From the NCBI RefSeq assembly GCF_017301735.1, contig NZ_CP071090.1, positions 4,516,001 to 4,580,000 on the forward strand: a stretch of DNA of 64,000 bases. Reading direction: 5' to 3'. This stretch comes from Pyxidicoccus parkwaysis (GTDB lineage Bacteria; Myxococcota; Myxococcia; Myxococcales; Myxococcaceae). Shown piece by piece: positions 30,636 to 38,983 of this stretch; position 1 is the first letter of the stretch, and each line of letters begins with the position of its first letter. The translations under genes and the position numbers were made by a program. The notes under the pieces were generated by a model. The model did not search any database. It worked only from the letters and a program-made list of their open reading frames with translations, and was not told the DNA's origin.

Positions 30636-31924
30636 GCTCGACGAGCGTGTCTCGAATCCTCGTGAACCCGGCCGGCCTGAAGGCCGCGCCGCTCACCCCG
30701 CCCGTGTCCAAGTCCGATGCGCAGCGGGCGCTGGTGCTGGGCCACCTCACCGGCGCGTGGCCGCTGCCCTCCGTGCAGGCCGAGCCCGACGAGGACCTCC
30801 CCGCCGACGTGCGCGTGCTGCGCAGGGGCGTGGAGGCCCTGCGCCAACCTCCGGGCGTGGTGCGTGACGTGGACTGCGCGGACGGCGGTGCGCCCTTCCG
30901 CATCCTCGTCACCCAGGCCGCGGTGACGCCCGGCGCGCACGTGCGCTTCACCGGCACGCCGCGCCTCGGTGAGCGCCCGCATGGTCCGCTCTTCACGTCG
31001 CTGCGCGAGGCACTCGGCGGCGCGGGCCTCACCCTCACGGAAGGCACTCCCTGGCCCGTGGAGTTGCGCGCGCCTCGGGACACCACCGCCGTGGCCCCCG
31101 TGTTCCGCGTGCCGGGCGCGCAGAGCAGCCAGTATGCCTCCAGCCTGCTGCTGGGCTGCGCCGCGCTGTACCTGCGCGAGCGCCGCGCGTGGAGCGTGGA
31201 AATCGAAGGCCATCTGACGAGCGCCGGCTACCTGGACCTCACGGTGACGTGGCTGAAGCGCTTCGGCTTCGTGCTCCAGGAGTCACCGTCCCGTTACACG
31301 GTATCCGGCTACGCGGCGCCTCCGAGCGTCCCGTCGCTGCCGGGCGACTGGTCCTCGCTGGGCTACCTGCTGCTCGTGTCGTGGAAGGCGGGCGGCACCG
31401 TGGAGCGGGCCGACACGGGCAGTGCGCACCCGGACGACGCCATCGTCCGCCTCATCGAGCAGGTGGGCCTGAAGGCCGTGCCCGCCGGGGCGCCGCACAC
31501 GCTGAAGGTCGAGGGACGTCTGTCCGGCGGCCTGCGGGCCTCCGGGAAGGAATGCCCGGACCTGCTGCCCACGCTGGCGGCGCTCGCGTGCGTCCTGCCG
31601 GCCCCGTCCACCCTCACGGACGTGAGCATCCTCCGCGTGAAGGAGAGCGACCGCCTGGAGGGCATCCGCAGCCTCGTGGCGGCCTATGGCGGCACGACGG
31701 ACCTCCAGGGCGAATCACTGGAAATCCGTCCTCCCGCCGCGCCTCCCGCGCGTTTCGAGATGAACAGCCGGGGCGACCACCGCCTGGCCATGACGGCTGC
31801 CACACTGTGTGTGCTGTCCGGTACGCCACTCCTCCTCACCGGACCCGAGTGCGTGGAGAAGAGCTTTCCCGGTTTCTGGCGGCAGCTTGCGCGGATGGGC
31901 GTTCTTATTTCTGGAGCGCAGTAG
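30632..31924 (+). CDS. aroA: 3-Phosphoshikimate 1-carboxyvinyltransferase (EPSP synthase)
   Basis: Transfers enolpyruvyl from PEP to shikimate-3-phosphate. 430 residues from ATG 30632. SKSDAQRALVLGH holds K27 and R32; position 29 is Asp where many enzymes have Asn or Ser. DCADGGAPFRIL stands in place of the common dcGNaGT loop, so this is a divergent class. GERPHGPLFTSL, SSQYASSLLLG, KESDRLEG and GDHRLAMTAAT are present. Last gene of the aro operon, 77 bp before gltA. Confidence 0.93.
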   Translation: MSSTSVSRILVNPAGLKAAPLTPPVSKSDAQRALVLGHLTGAWPLPSVQAEPDEDLPADVRVLRRGVEALRQPPGVVRDVDCADGGAPFRILVTQAAVTPGAHVRFTGTPRLGERPHGPLFTSLREALGGAGLTLTEGTPWPVELRAPRDTTAVAPVFRVPGAQSSQYASSLLLGCAALYLRERRAWSVEIEGHLTSAGYLDLTVTWLKRFGFVLQESPSRYTVSGYAAPPSVPSLPGDWSSLGYLLLVSWKAGGTVERADTGSAHPDDAIVRLIEQVGLKAVPAGAPHTLKVEGRLSGGLRASGKECPDLLPTLAALACVLPAPSTLTDVSILRVKESDRLEGIRSLVAAYGGTTDLQGESLEIRPPAAPPARFEMNSRGDHRLAMTAATLCVLSGTPLLLTGPECVEKSFPGFWRQLARMGVLISGAQ

Positions 31925-31965
31925 AACCATCAGTGTCCGCCCTACGGACTTATCGTTCTTTTTTG

Positions 31966-31994
31966 TTGAAAGCGCTCTCTTCCCTGTGAAATCT
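31966..31994 (+). promoter_or_regulatory. Candidate gltA promoter
   Basis: TTGAAA, 17-bp spacer, AAATCT, in a locally A/T-rich patch after aroA. The -10 box is weak. A start 6-8 nt downstream would fall at or next to the gltA ATG at 32002, which has no Shine-Dalgarno. This would give a leaderless message. Suggestive only. Confidence 0.3.
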
Positions 31995-32001
31995 GCGCCC
32001 C

Positions 32002-33303
32002 ATGGCCAAGGACACGCTGACGATCACCGACAATCGGACCGGGAAGACCTACGAAATCCCGATCGAGAACGGCTGTATTCGCACCAACGCTCTCCGCCAG
32101 ATCAAAGCCAGTGAAGAAGACTTCGGGCTGATGGGCTACGACCCGGCGTTCCTCAACACGGCCAACTGCAAGAGCGCCATCACCTTCATCGACGGTGACA
32201 AGGGCATCCTCGAGTACCGCGGTTACCCCATCGAGCAGCTCGCGGAGAAGTCGAGCTTCCTCGAGGTCGCCTACCTCCTGCTCAACGGCGAGCTGCCGAC
32301 GCAGAAGGAGCTCGAGCAGTTCACCCACCTCGTCACGCACCACACGTACGTGCACGAGAACGTGAAGTCCTTCATGGACGGGTTCCGCTACGACGCGCAC
32401 CCCATGTCCATGCTGGGCTCCACCGTCGCCGCGCTCTCCGGCTTCTACCCGGACGCGAAGCACATCAAGGATGAGCGCAGCCGCCGCATCCAGATCACGC
32501 GCCTCATCGCGAAGATGCCCACCATTGCCGCGTTCTCCTACCGGCACAGCATGGGCCTGCCGTACATCTACCCGGACAACGACCTGTCCTACGTCGCCAA
32601 CTTCCTGGCGATGATCAAGCGCATCGGCACGACCACCTACAAGGTGCACCCGGTGCTGGAGCGCGCGCTGGACGTGCTCTTCATCCTCCACGCGGACCAC
32701 GAGCAGAACTGCTCCACCACGTCCGTGCGCACCGTCGGCTCCTCCGAGGTGGACCCGTACTCGGCCGTCACGGCGGGCATCGGCGCCCTCTACGGCCCGC
32801 TGCACGGCGGCGCCAACGAGGCGGTGCTCCGCATGCTCCGCGAGATTGGTCACATCTCGAAGATTCCGGACTTCATCAAGTCCGTGAAGAGCGGCGAGGG
32901 CGAGAAGAAGCTGATGGGCTTCGGCCACCGCGTCTACAAGTCCTACGACCCGCGCGCCAAGGTCATCAAGCGCGTGGCGGACGAGGTCTTCGAGGTGACG
33001 GGCAAGAACCCGCTGCTCGACATCGCCCTGGAGCTGGAGCGCATCGCCCTCCAGGACGAGTACTTCGTGAAGCGGAAGCTGTACCCCAACGTCGACTTCT
33101 ACTCGGGCCTCATCTACGAGGCGATGGGCTTCCAGGTGGAGATGTTCCCCGTGCTCTTCGCCATCCCCCGCACGGTGGGCTGGTGCGCGCAGTGGGAGGA
33201 GATGGTGATGGACGCGGAGCAGAAGATTGCTCGCCCGCGTCAGGTGTACACCGGCTCCAAGCGCCGCGACTTCATCCCCATGGACAAGCGCACCTCGAAG
33301 TAA
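32002..33303 (+). CDS. gltA: Citrate synthase (type II-like)
   Basis: Condenses acetyl-CoA and oxaloacetate, entering the TCA cycle. 433 residues. LEYRGYPIEQLAEKS, FSYRHSMGLPYIYP, YGPLHGGANEAV and MGFGHRVYKSYDPRAK are the characteristic blocks, including active-site histidines; a PRTVGWCAQW stretch is near the C-terminus. The N-terminal domain is the long form typical of the hexameric, NADH-sensitive type. The ATG at 32002 has no clear ribosome-binding site. A strong hairpin follows the stop. Confidence 0.96.
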   Translation: MAKDTLTITDNRTGKTYEIPIENGCIRTNALRQIKASEEDFGLMGYDPAFLNTANCKSAITFIDGDKGILEYRGYPIEQLAEKSSFLEVAYLLLNGELPTQKELEQFTHLVTHHTYVHENVKSFMDGFRYDAHPMSMLGSTVAALSGFYPDAKHIKDERSRRIQITRLIAKMPTIAAFSYRHSMGLPYIYPDNDLSYVANFLAMIKRIGTTTYKVHPVLERALDVLFILHADHEQNCSTTSVRTVGSSEVDPYSAVTAGIGALYGPLHGGANEAVLRMLREIGHISKIPDFIKSVKSGEGEKKLMGFGHRVYKSYDPRAKVIKRVADEVFEVTGKNPLLDIALELERIALQDEYFVKRKLYPNVDFYSGLIYEAMGFQVEMFPVLFAIPRTVGWCAQWEEMVMDAEQKIARPRQVYTGSKRRDFIPMDKRTSK

Positions 33304-33326
33304 CCCGGCTGCGAGTCTGAAGTGAA

Positions 33327-33360
33327 AAGGGGCGAGGAACCGCGAGGTTCCCCGCCCCTT
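33327..33360. terminator. Bidirectional terminator after gltA
   Basis: 15-bp arms from 33327-33341 and 33346-33360 with one mismatch and a GCGA tetraloop. The plus-strand tail is CGCTTTTCGCC; the minus side begins with TTTTCACTTC. It separates gltA from the convergent acyl-CoA synthetase gene. Confidence 0.8.
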
Positions 33361-33428
33361 CGCTTTTCGCCACCGGTGGTGCGCCGGTGAGGAGCCCATG
33401 GGCCCCTCTCCCGGCGCGTCGTCACGCT

Positions 33429-35252
33429 TCAGTTCGCGTGGGCGTGCTCGGAGCCCTTGGGCTCGGCGTAGAGCCCCTCGATGAGGGAGGCGTACATCCC
33501 CTCCACCACCTTGCGGCGCACGCTCAGCTTGGGCGTCAGCTCTCCGCCGTCCACGGAGAACTCCTTCTTCAGCACGGCGAACTTTTTGATTGTCTCGAAG
33601 CGGGCCAGCTTCGGGTTGATGTCGCGCTCAATCGCCTCTTGCAGGAGCTGGTGCAGGCGCGGGTCCTCGGAGAGCGCGGCGATGTCCTGGGGCCAGCCCT
33701 TCTCCTTCGCCAGCGCGAGCGCCTTCTCGGACTCCAGCGCCAGCAGGGCCACCAGGTAGTTGCGCCGCTCGCCCACCACCAGCGCGTTGCCCACGCCCGG
33801 CAGGGACTTCAGCATCTCCTCGATGTTGCCCGGGGCCGTCTTCTTCCCGCCCGAGGTGACGATGATCTCCTTCTTGCGGCCGGTGATGTAGACGAAGCCC
33901 TCCGAGTCCAGCTTGCCCACGTCACCGGTGTGCAGCCACCCGTCCTCCAGCAGCTCCGCGGTGGCCGCCGGGTTCTTGTAGTAGCCCATGCAGACGTTGC
34001 CGCCGCGCATGAGGATTTCGCCGTCCTCCGCGATGCGCAGCTCCACGCCGAGCATGGCCCGCCCCACGGAGCCCAGGCGCGTGGCGTTCTCGGTGTTCAC
34101 CGTGCCCGGGCCCGTCACCTCCGTCATGCCCCACACCTCGTGGATGACGATGTCGATGGAGGCGAAGAAGTCCAGCACGTCCCGGCCGATGGGCGCCGCC
34201 GCGGTGGCGAAGAACTCCACCCGGTCCATGCCGATGCGCGCCCGCAGCGGCGCGAAGACGACCTTCTTCGCCAGCCGGTACTTGGCCTCCATCAGCAGGG
34301 GGATGCGCTCGTGGCGCATGGCACGGGTGTGGCGCTCCATGGCCACGCCGCGCGCCCACTCCACCAGCCGCCGCTTCATGGGCGGCTGCGACTGGAGCCC
34401 GGACTCCGCCTTGACCTTGAACTTCTCCCACACGCGCGGCACGCCGAAGAAGAAGGTGGGCCGCACCTCCTTCAGCGCGTCCGGCATCTTGTCCACCGAC
34501 TGGGCGAAGTACACCTGGATGCCCATCAGCAGCGGGCAGTGCAGCGAGATGATCTGCTCCGCGATGTGGGACAGCGGCAGATAGGAGATGAGCGAGGGCG
34601 GGTTGTCCGCGCCGAACTCCACCGACTCCTTGAGCTGGTTCGCCGTCCACACCAGGTTGTGGTGGCTCAGCATCACCCCCTTGGGGTGGCCGGTGGTGCC
34701 GGAGGTGTAGATGAGGGTGCCCATGGCCTCGGGCTTGAGCGCGTTGACGCTGTCCCAGTAGGGGCCCTCGTCCACGCCGGTGCCGCGCGCCATGACGTCC
34801 GCGTACGTCAGCACGCCCTCCGGCAGGGTGGCCGGCGGGTCGATGACGATGAGGTGGCGCAGGGCGGGGAGCTTCTGGCGGAGCGCCAGGCCCGTGCGCA
34901 GGTGCTTCTCGTTCTCCACCACGAGGACGGTGGCCTCACAGTGTCCGAGGATGTACTCGAGCTGCTCCAGCGAGCTGGTGGTGTAGAGGCCCACCGGCAC
35001 CCCGCCCATGGCGATGGTGCCCAGGTCCGCGACGTGCCACTCCTCGCGGTTGAAGCCGAGGATGCCGACCGGCTGCCCCGCGCCAAAGCCCAGGGCGTGC
35101 AGGCCCAGGGCGAAGCGGCGGACCCGCTGCGCGTACTCCGACCAGGAGGTGGGCACATAGGCGCCTCCCTGGAGCCTCCACAGGGCCGGCTGCTGATCCT
35201 TCTGGTTTGCCCGCTCGTGGAGCGCATGGACGACGGTCTTCGGTAGTTCCAT
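33429..35252 (-). CDS. Long-chain acyl-CoA synthetase (AMP-forming)
   Basis: Activates fatty acids with ATP and CoA. 607 residues from ATG 35252; GTG 35276 is an alternative. TLIYTSGTTGHPKGVMLSH is the P-loop. SYLPLSHIAEQ, VWGMTEVTGPG, DGWLHTGDVGKLD and TGRKKEIIVTSGGKK are the usual long-chain (FadD15/ACSBG-like) motifs, and KLSVRRKVV lies near the catalytic Lys end. It stands alone between gltA and a divergent zinc-ribbon gene. A role in lipid turnover is likely, but the chain-length preference cannot be told. Confidence 0.88.
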   Translation of the reverse strand: MELPKTVVHALHERANQKDQQPALWRLQGGAYVPTSWSEYAQRVRRFALGLHALGFGAGQPVGILGFNREEWHVADLGTIAMGGVPVGLYTTSSLEQLEYILGHCEATVLVVENEKHLRTGLALRQKLPALRHLIVIDPPATLPEGVLTYADVMARGTGVDEGPYWDSVNALKPEAMGTLIYTSGTTGHPKGVMLSHHNLVWTANQLKESVEFGADNPPSLISYLPLSHIAEQIISLHCPLLMGIQVYFAQSVDKMPDALKEVRPTFFFGVPRVWEKFKVKAESGLQSQPPMKRRLVEWARGVAMERHTRAMRHERIPLLMEAKYRLAKKVVFAPLRARIGMDRVEFFATAAAPIGRDVLDFFASIDIVIHEVWGMTEVTGPGTVNTENATRLGSVGRAMLGVELRIAEDGEILMRGGNVCMGYYKNPAATAELLEDGWLHTGDVGKLDSEGFVYITGRKKEIIVTSGGKKTAPGNIEEMLKSLPGVGNALVVGERRNYLVALLALESEKALALAKEKGWPQDIAALSEDPRLHQLLQEAIERDINPKLARFETIKKFAVLKKEFSVDGGELTPKLSVRRKVVEGMYASLIEGLYAEPKGSEHAHAN

Positions 35253-35335
35253 GAGCGGAACGTAACGGAGTCCCACCGGCCCCCGCCAGCAGCGTCGTGC
35301 GTCTCCGTCGTTGACAGCATGTTGGAGGGCTTTGT

Positions 35336-35716
35336 ATGCCGCGCCCGACCATGAGCATCGACTTCACCTGCCAGAAGTGCGAGGCGAGCTTCGAGCTGGA
35401 CGCCCAGGACCTCATCGAGGGGACGGAGAAGATCGTCTGCCCTCACTGCGACGCGAAGGCGCCCGCCAACTTGACGGAGGACTTCGTCGCCGCGCTCACG
35501 GAGATGCGGGCGCAGATTGCCGCGCTCGACAAGAAGTTCGCCGTGTCCATGACGCTCGAGTCCGTGGACGTGGAGGACACCCTCGACGACGACGAGGAGG
35601 ACGACGAGGACGAGGAGGAGTCCGAGGAGGACGACGAGCTCGACGAGGATGAGGACGAGGACGTCGACGACGAAGAGGACTACGACGACGAGGACGAGGA
35701 AGACGACGACCGCTGA
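35336..35716 (+). CDS. Zinc-ribbon protein with a poly-acidic C-terminal tail
   Basis: 126 residues, start ATG 35336 with GGAGGG 6 nt upstream. Residues 7-45 form a CX2C...CX2C zinc ribbon (FTCQKCEASFEL and IVCPHCDAKAP) of the MJ0042/zinc-finger type. A short helix (AALTEMRAQIAALDKKFAV) follows. The last 50 residues are almost only Asp and Glu, which suggests binding to a basic partner, mimicry of nucleic acid or a solubility role. No signal peptide. It is divergent from the acyl-CoA synthetase. Function unknown. Confidence 0.75.
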   Translation: MPRPTMSIDFTCQKCEASFELDAQDLIEGTEKIVCPHCDAKAPANLTEDFVAALTEMRAQIAALDKKFAVSMTLESVDVEDTLDDDEEDDEDEEESEEDDELDEDEDEDVDDEEDYDDEDEEDDDR

Positions 35717-35823
35717 AGGTCGCCCGCCTGCCCTCCAGCCCGGGGGGCACGGCCGATCCTCCCCCAGCGACGCGCCCGGAGGCGTGCCCTCCCGAGGGGG
35801 GACCGGGTGCGTAGCTTAAGGGT

Positions 35824-36639
35824 GTGAAAACGCTCAACCGCGCCACCCTCTTCGTTGCACCTCTCTCTGCAGTGGTCCTGGCGCTGGGAGGGCTGCTGTT
35901 CCTTCCGGCCTTCAGCTCGAATGGCGCCATCGCCGCCTCGACGCCGGAAGAGAGCGCTTCACGAGAACAACCCTGCATCACCAACCGTGGGGACGACCCC
36001 AAGGCCTGCGCCGAGCTCGTGGAGCTGGAGGTGCAGGACGTGGTGCCGCTCGTGGAGGCGGATACGCACGCCGTGGTACTCACCACGAAGGACCGCGACA
36101 TCGTCCTGCCGGTCTTCGTGGACGAGGCCTCGGCCGTCTCCATCGCCTTCCGGTTGGCCGAACGCGAGCCGCCCCAGCCGCTCGCCCAGGACTTGCTCGA
36201 TGACGTGGTGAAGCAGCTCGGCGGCCGCGTCACCGAGGTCCGCATCGACGACCTGCGCGACAACGTCTACTCCGGCCGCGTCTTCCTGGAGCAAGGCAAG
36301 AAGAAGCTCGCCCTGGACGCGCGTCCTTCTGACTCCATCGCCATGGCGCTCACCAGCCACGCCCGCATCCGCGTCACGCGCAAGGTGCTGACGCTCGCCG
36401 GCATCAGCCGCGACGAAATCGAGGGCATGCAGGGCGGCCCTGGCGTGGGCGGCAGCGGCCAGGGCGGCATGGACATGAAGGAGGACGCCGAGCCCCTGCC
36501 CGTGCCCGGCATGCCCGGCGCGCCCGCCACTCCGCCGTCGCAGCAGCAGCAGACGCCGCTCGACATGGACATGGACGCCCAGCCGCACGGCCACCCGGCC
36601 GTCGCGCCCCAGGGCACGGGCAAGCAGATAGACCTCTAG
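35824..36639 (+). CDS. Exported bifunctional-nuclease-family (DUF151) protein
   Basis: 271 residues from GTG 35824. An N-terminal hydrophobic segment (FVAPLSAVVLALGGLLFLPAF) points to export or membrane anchoring. Residues 65-200 match the DUF151/BFN domain: VVLTTKDRDIVLPVFVDEASAVSIAFRL and LDARPSDSIAMALTSHARIRV. The C-terminal 70 residues are a low-complexity Gly/Met/Pro/Gln tail with an MDMD repeat. DUF151 proteins are usually cytosolic, so an exported form is unusual. A terminator follows. Confidence 0.78.
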   Translation: MKTLNRATLFVAPLSAVVLALGGLLFLPAFSSNGAIAASTPEESASREQPCITNRGDDPKACAELVELEVQDVVPLVEADTHAVVLTTKDRDIVLPVFVDEASAVSIAFRLAEREPPQPLAQDLLDDVVKQLGGRVTEVRIDDLRDNVYSGRVFLEQGKKKLALDARPSDSIAMALTSHARIRVTRKVLTLAGISRDEIEGMQGGPGVGGSGQGGMDMKEDAEPLPVPGMPGAPATPPSQQQQTPLDMDMDAQPHGHPAVAPQGTGKQIDL

Positions 36640-36698
36640 CCCTCGAGCCTGTGACGGGCCCCCGCCCCACGGCAGCAGCGAAGCCAGCGCCAGACGCA

Positions 36699-36738
36699 AG
36701 AAAGCCCGGCCCCCCCTCCCAGGGAAGCCGGGCTTTCT
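36699..36738 (+). terminator. Terminator after the DUF151 gene
   Basis: Perfect 12-bp arms AGAAAGCCCGGC/GCCGGGCTTTCT with a 16-nt C-rich loop, followed by CTCTCTAACG. It lies between the DUF151 gene and pyruvate kinase. Confidence 0.75.
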
Positions 36739-36873
36739 CTCTCTAACGTCGAGAGCACAAATCAGGTCGCCAGACCCCGCCTTGCGGTGGGCGCCTCGCG
36801 TGTGGCGGAAGAATTGTCCCGCGAGCGTGAAGCTGTCAAGCCGGCCCACCGGGCGCCTAGGATGCGCGCACAT

Positions 36874-38274
36874 ATGCGCAAGGCGAAGATCATCTGCACG
36901 CTGGGTCCCTCGTCGGACTCGCCCGAAGTCATCGAGGGGCTCATCCGCGCGGGCATGAACGTGGCGCGGCTGAACTTCTCCCACGGTACGCATGACGAGC
37001 ACCGCCAGCGGGTGGCCATCATCCGCAAGGTCTCGAAGCGCCTGGGCATTCCGGTGGCCATCCTCCAGGACATCCAGGGGCCCAAGATCCGCCTGGGCAG
37101 GTTCGAGGACGGGCAGCTCGTGGTGAAGGCCGGCCAGACGGTGACGGTGACGACGCGCGCCATCATGGGGCATGGCTCCATCATCCCCACCCCCATCAAG
37201 TCGCTGGTGAAGGATGTGGTGCGAGGAGACCCCATCCTCCTGGACGACGGCCGGGTACGGCTGAAGGTGCTGAAGGTGCAGGGCCCGGACGTCACCTGCA
37301 AGGTGGAGGTGGGTGGGCTGCTGAAGGACAAGAAGGGGCTGAACCTGCCAGGCTCGCCCATGTCCGTGCCCACCATTACCCGCAAGGACGTGGACGACCT
37401 GGCCTTCGGCCAGGAGGTGGGCGTGGACTACGTGGCCCTGTCCTTCGTGCGCTCCGCCGCGGACATCCACAAGGCGCGCGAGCACGTGAAGAAGAACCGC
37501 ACGCCGCTCATCGCCAAGATTGAGAAGCCCCAGGCGGTGGAGCAGCTCGACGCCATCGCCGACGCGGCGGACGGCATCATGGTGGCGCGTGGTGATTTGG
37601 GCGTGGAGATGCCGCTGGAGCAGCTCCCCGCCATCCAGAAGCGCATGGTGCGCGAAGTCAACCGCAAGGGTGGCCTCGTCATCGTCGCCACGGAGATGCT
37701 GGAGAGCATGGTGGGCAACCCGAGGCCCACGCGCGCCGAGGTGTCCGACGTGGCCAACGCGATTCTCGACGGGGCGGACGCCGTCATGCTGTCGGGCGAG
37801 ACGGCGGCGGGCCGCTTCCCCGTGGATGCCGCGGCCACCATGGCCCGCATCGTCGAGGAGACGGAGCGCGGGGTGACGCGACACCAGCACCACTCCCCCT
37901 TCGAGCGCTCTGAGGACATCGGCACGGGCGTGGCGGCGGCGGCCGTGGCGGCGGCGGCGCAGCTCGATATCGGGACGATTGTCGCCTACACGGAGAGCGG
38001 CCACACCGCGCGCCTCATCTCCGAGTTCCGGCCCCACGCGCGCATCGTCGCCCTCACGCCGAGCGAGGACGTGGTGAACCGGATGTCGCTCTACTGGGGT
38101 GTAACGGGGCTCCAGGTGGGCCGGGTGAGCACCACGGACGCCATGCTGAAGCAGGTGCGCAAGCTCTGCCGCGCGGAGGGCATCTGCAAGGCGGGTACGC
38201 CCGTGGTGGTGGTGGCCGGGGTACCGCTCAACGTGCCCGGCAACACCAACCTGATGAGCATCCACCGCATCTAG
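36874..38274 (+). CDS. pyk: Pyruvate kinase
   Basis: Final glycolytic step, PEP + ADP to pyruvate + ATP. 466 residues starting MRKAKIICTLGPSS at 36874; ATG 36862 is a close alternative and neither has a strong RBS. LNFSHGTHDEH, ILQDIQGPKIRLGRF, IAKIEKPQAVEQ, MVARGDLGVEMPLEQLPAIQ and LSGETAAGRFPVDA are the classical motifs, in the order barrel, B-domain, barrel, C-domain. It stands alone between two terminators. Confidence 0.96.
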   Translation: MRKAKIICTLGPSSDSPEVIEGLIRAGMNVARLNFSHGTHDEHRQRVAIIRKVSKRLGIPVAILQDIQGPKIRLGRFEDGQLVVKAGQTVTVTTRAIMGHGSIIPTPIKSLVKDVVRGDPILLDDGRVRLKVLKVQGPDVTCKVEVGGLLKDKKGLNLPGSPMSVPTITRKDVDDLAFGQEVGVDYVALSFVRSAADIHKAREHVKKNRTPLIAKIEKPQAVEQLDAIADAADGIMVARGDLGVEMPLEQLPAIQKRMVREVNRKGGLVIVATEMLESMVGNPRPTRAEVSDVANAILDGADAVMLSGETAAGRFPVDAAATMARIVEETERGVTRHQHHSPFERSEDIGTGVAAAAVAAAAQLDIGTIVAYTESGHTARLISEFRPHARIVALTPSEDVVNRMSLYWGVTGLQVGRVSTTDAMLKQVRKLCRAEGICKAGTPVVVVAGVPLNVPGNTNLMSIHRI

Positions 38275-38275
38275 C

Positions 38276-38304
38276 GAGCGCGGGGGCCCTGCCCGCCCCC
38301 GCTC
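38276..38304. terminator. Hairpin between pyk and the convergent orphan
   Basis: GGGGGC/GCCCCC plus outer GAGC/GCTC arms, with a 2-nt bulge and a CCTGCCC loop. It starts 1 bp after the pyk stop and overlaps the stop of the convergent gene. Confidence 0.55.
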
Positions 38305-38968
38305 AGAGCACCTTCTGCTCGAAGTCGTAGAGCTTCTCGACGGGGAGCTGGCGATAGCGCTCCACGTTGAGGGCGCGGCGGGCGCACTCCCAGACGAGCT
38401 CGTTGGGCGTGCGCTCCGGCTCCTTCTTCTTGCGGCGCTTCACCTCGGCCTTGATGGGCTTCACCGCCACGCGCGGGTGGTAGCAGAAGGCGGAGGAGAA
38501 CAGCAGGTGCCCGCCGAAGGGGATGAGGCGGGCCTCGATGATGTCGCCCGTCTCCAGGCCGGCGATGTGGCGGCGCTCCGTCACGTCGAAGTCCTTGCCG
38601 GAGTACAGCTCGCGCAGGCGGACCTCGCCCTTGCCCAGCTTGCGGACCTCGAAGAGGCCGTGGACCGTCTCCGTGAAGCTGCGGAAGGCGTTGGCCTCCT
38701 CGGGCGGCGCGTTGGCCAGCCGCTGCTCGTACAGCTCGGCGGCGGGCGACTTGCCGGTGAGCGGCGAGACGCGGTCGTAGAGGTAGTAGTCGAGGAAGGA
38801 CGCCATCCTCAGCTCGAACATCTTGTCGTCCTCGAAGACCTCTCCCGTCAGGCGGAAGTAATCCGCCTTGGCGGCGAGGAGGTCCTCCTTGCGGGACTCC
38901 TGGCTTCCGAAGGCGATGAGCTGGTCCAGGTACGGCTGATACGAGAGCGGTGACAGCGGCGATTCCAT
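38303..38968 (-). CDS. Conserved hypothetical protein of the pyrimidine operon
   Basis: 221 residues, no signal peptide or membrane segment. The N-terminal half is helical (QPYLDQLIAFGSQESRKEDL...SFLDYYLYDRV). The centre has a beta-rich run (GLFEVRKLGKGEVRLRELYSGKDFDV...LETGDIIEARLIPFGG) resembling the GD-containing beta domain seen with SEC-C-type proteins. A basic KRRKKKEPER stretch follows. It lies 15 bp after carA in the same direction, so it is likely co-transcribed. I cannot name a function. Confidence 0.7.
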   Translation of the reverse strand: MESPLSPLSYQPYLDQLIAFGSQESRKEDLLAAKADYFRLTGEVFEDDKMFELRMASFLDYYLYDRVSPLTGKSPAAELYEQRLANAPPEEANAFRSFTETVHGLFEVRKLGKGEVRLRELYSGKDFDVTERRHIAGLETGDIIEARLIPFGGHLLFSSAFCYHPRVAVKPIKAEVKRRKKKEPERTPNELVWECARRALNVERYRQLPVEKLYDFEQKVL

Positions 38969-38983
38969 AGAGGGTGCGCCATC

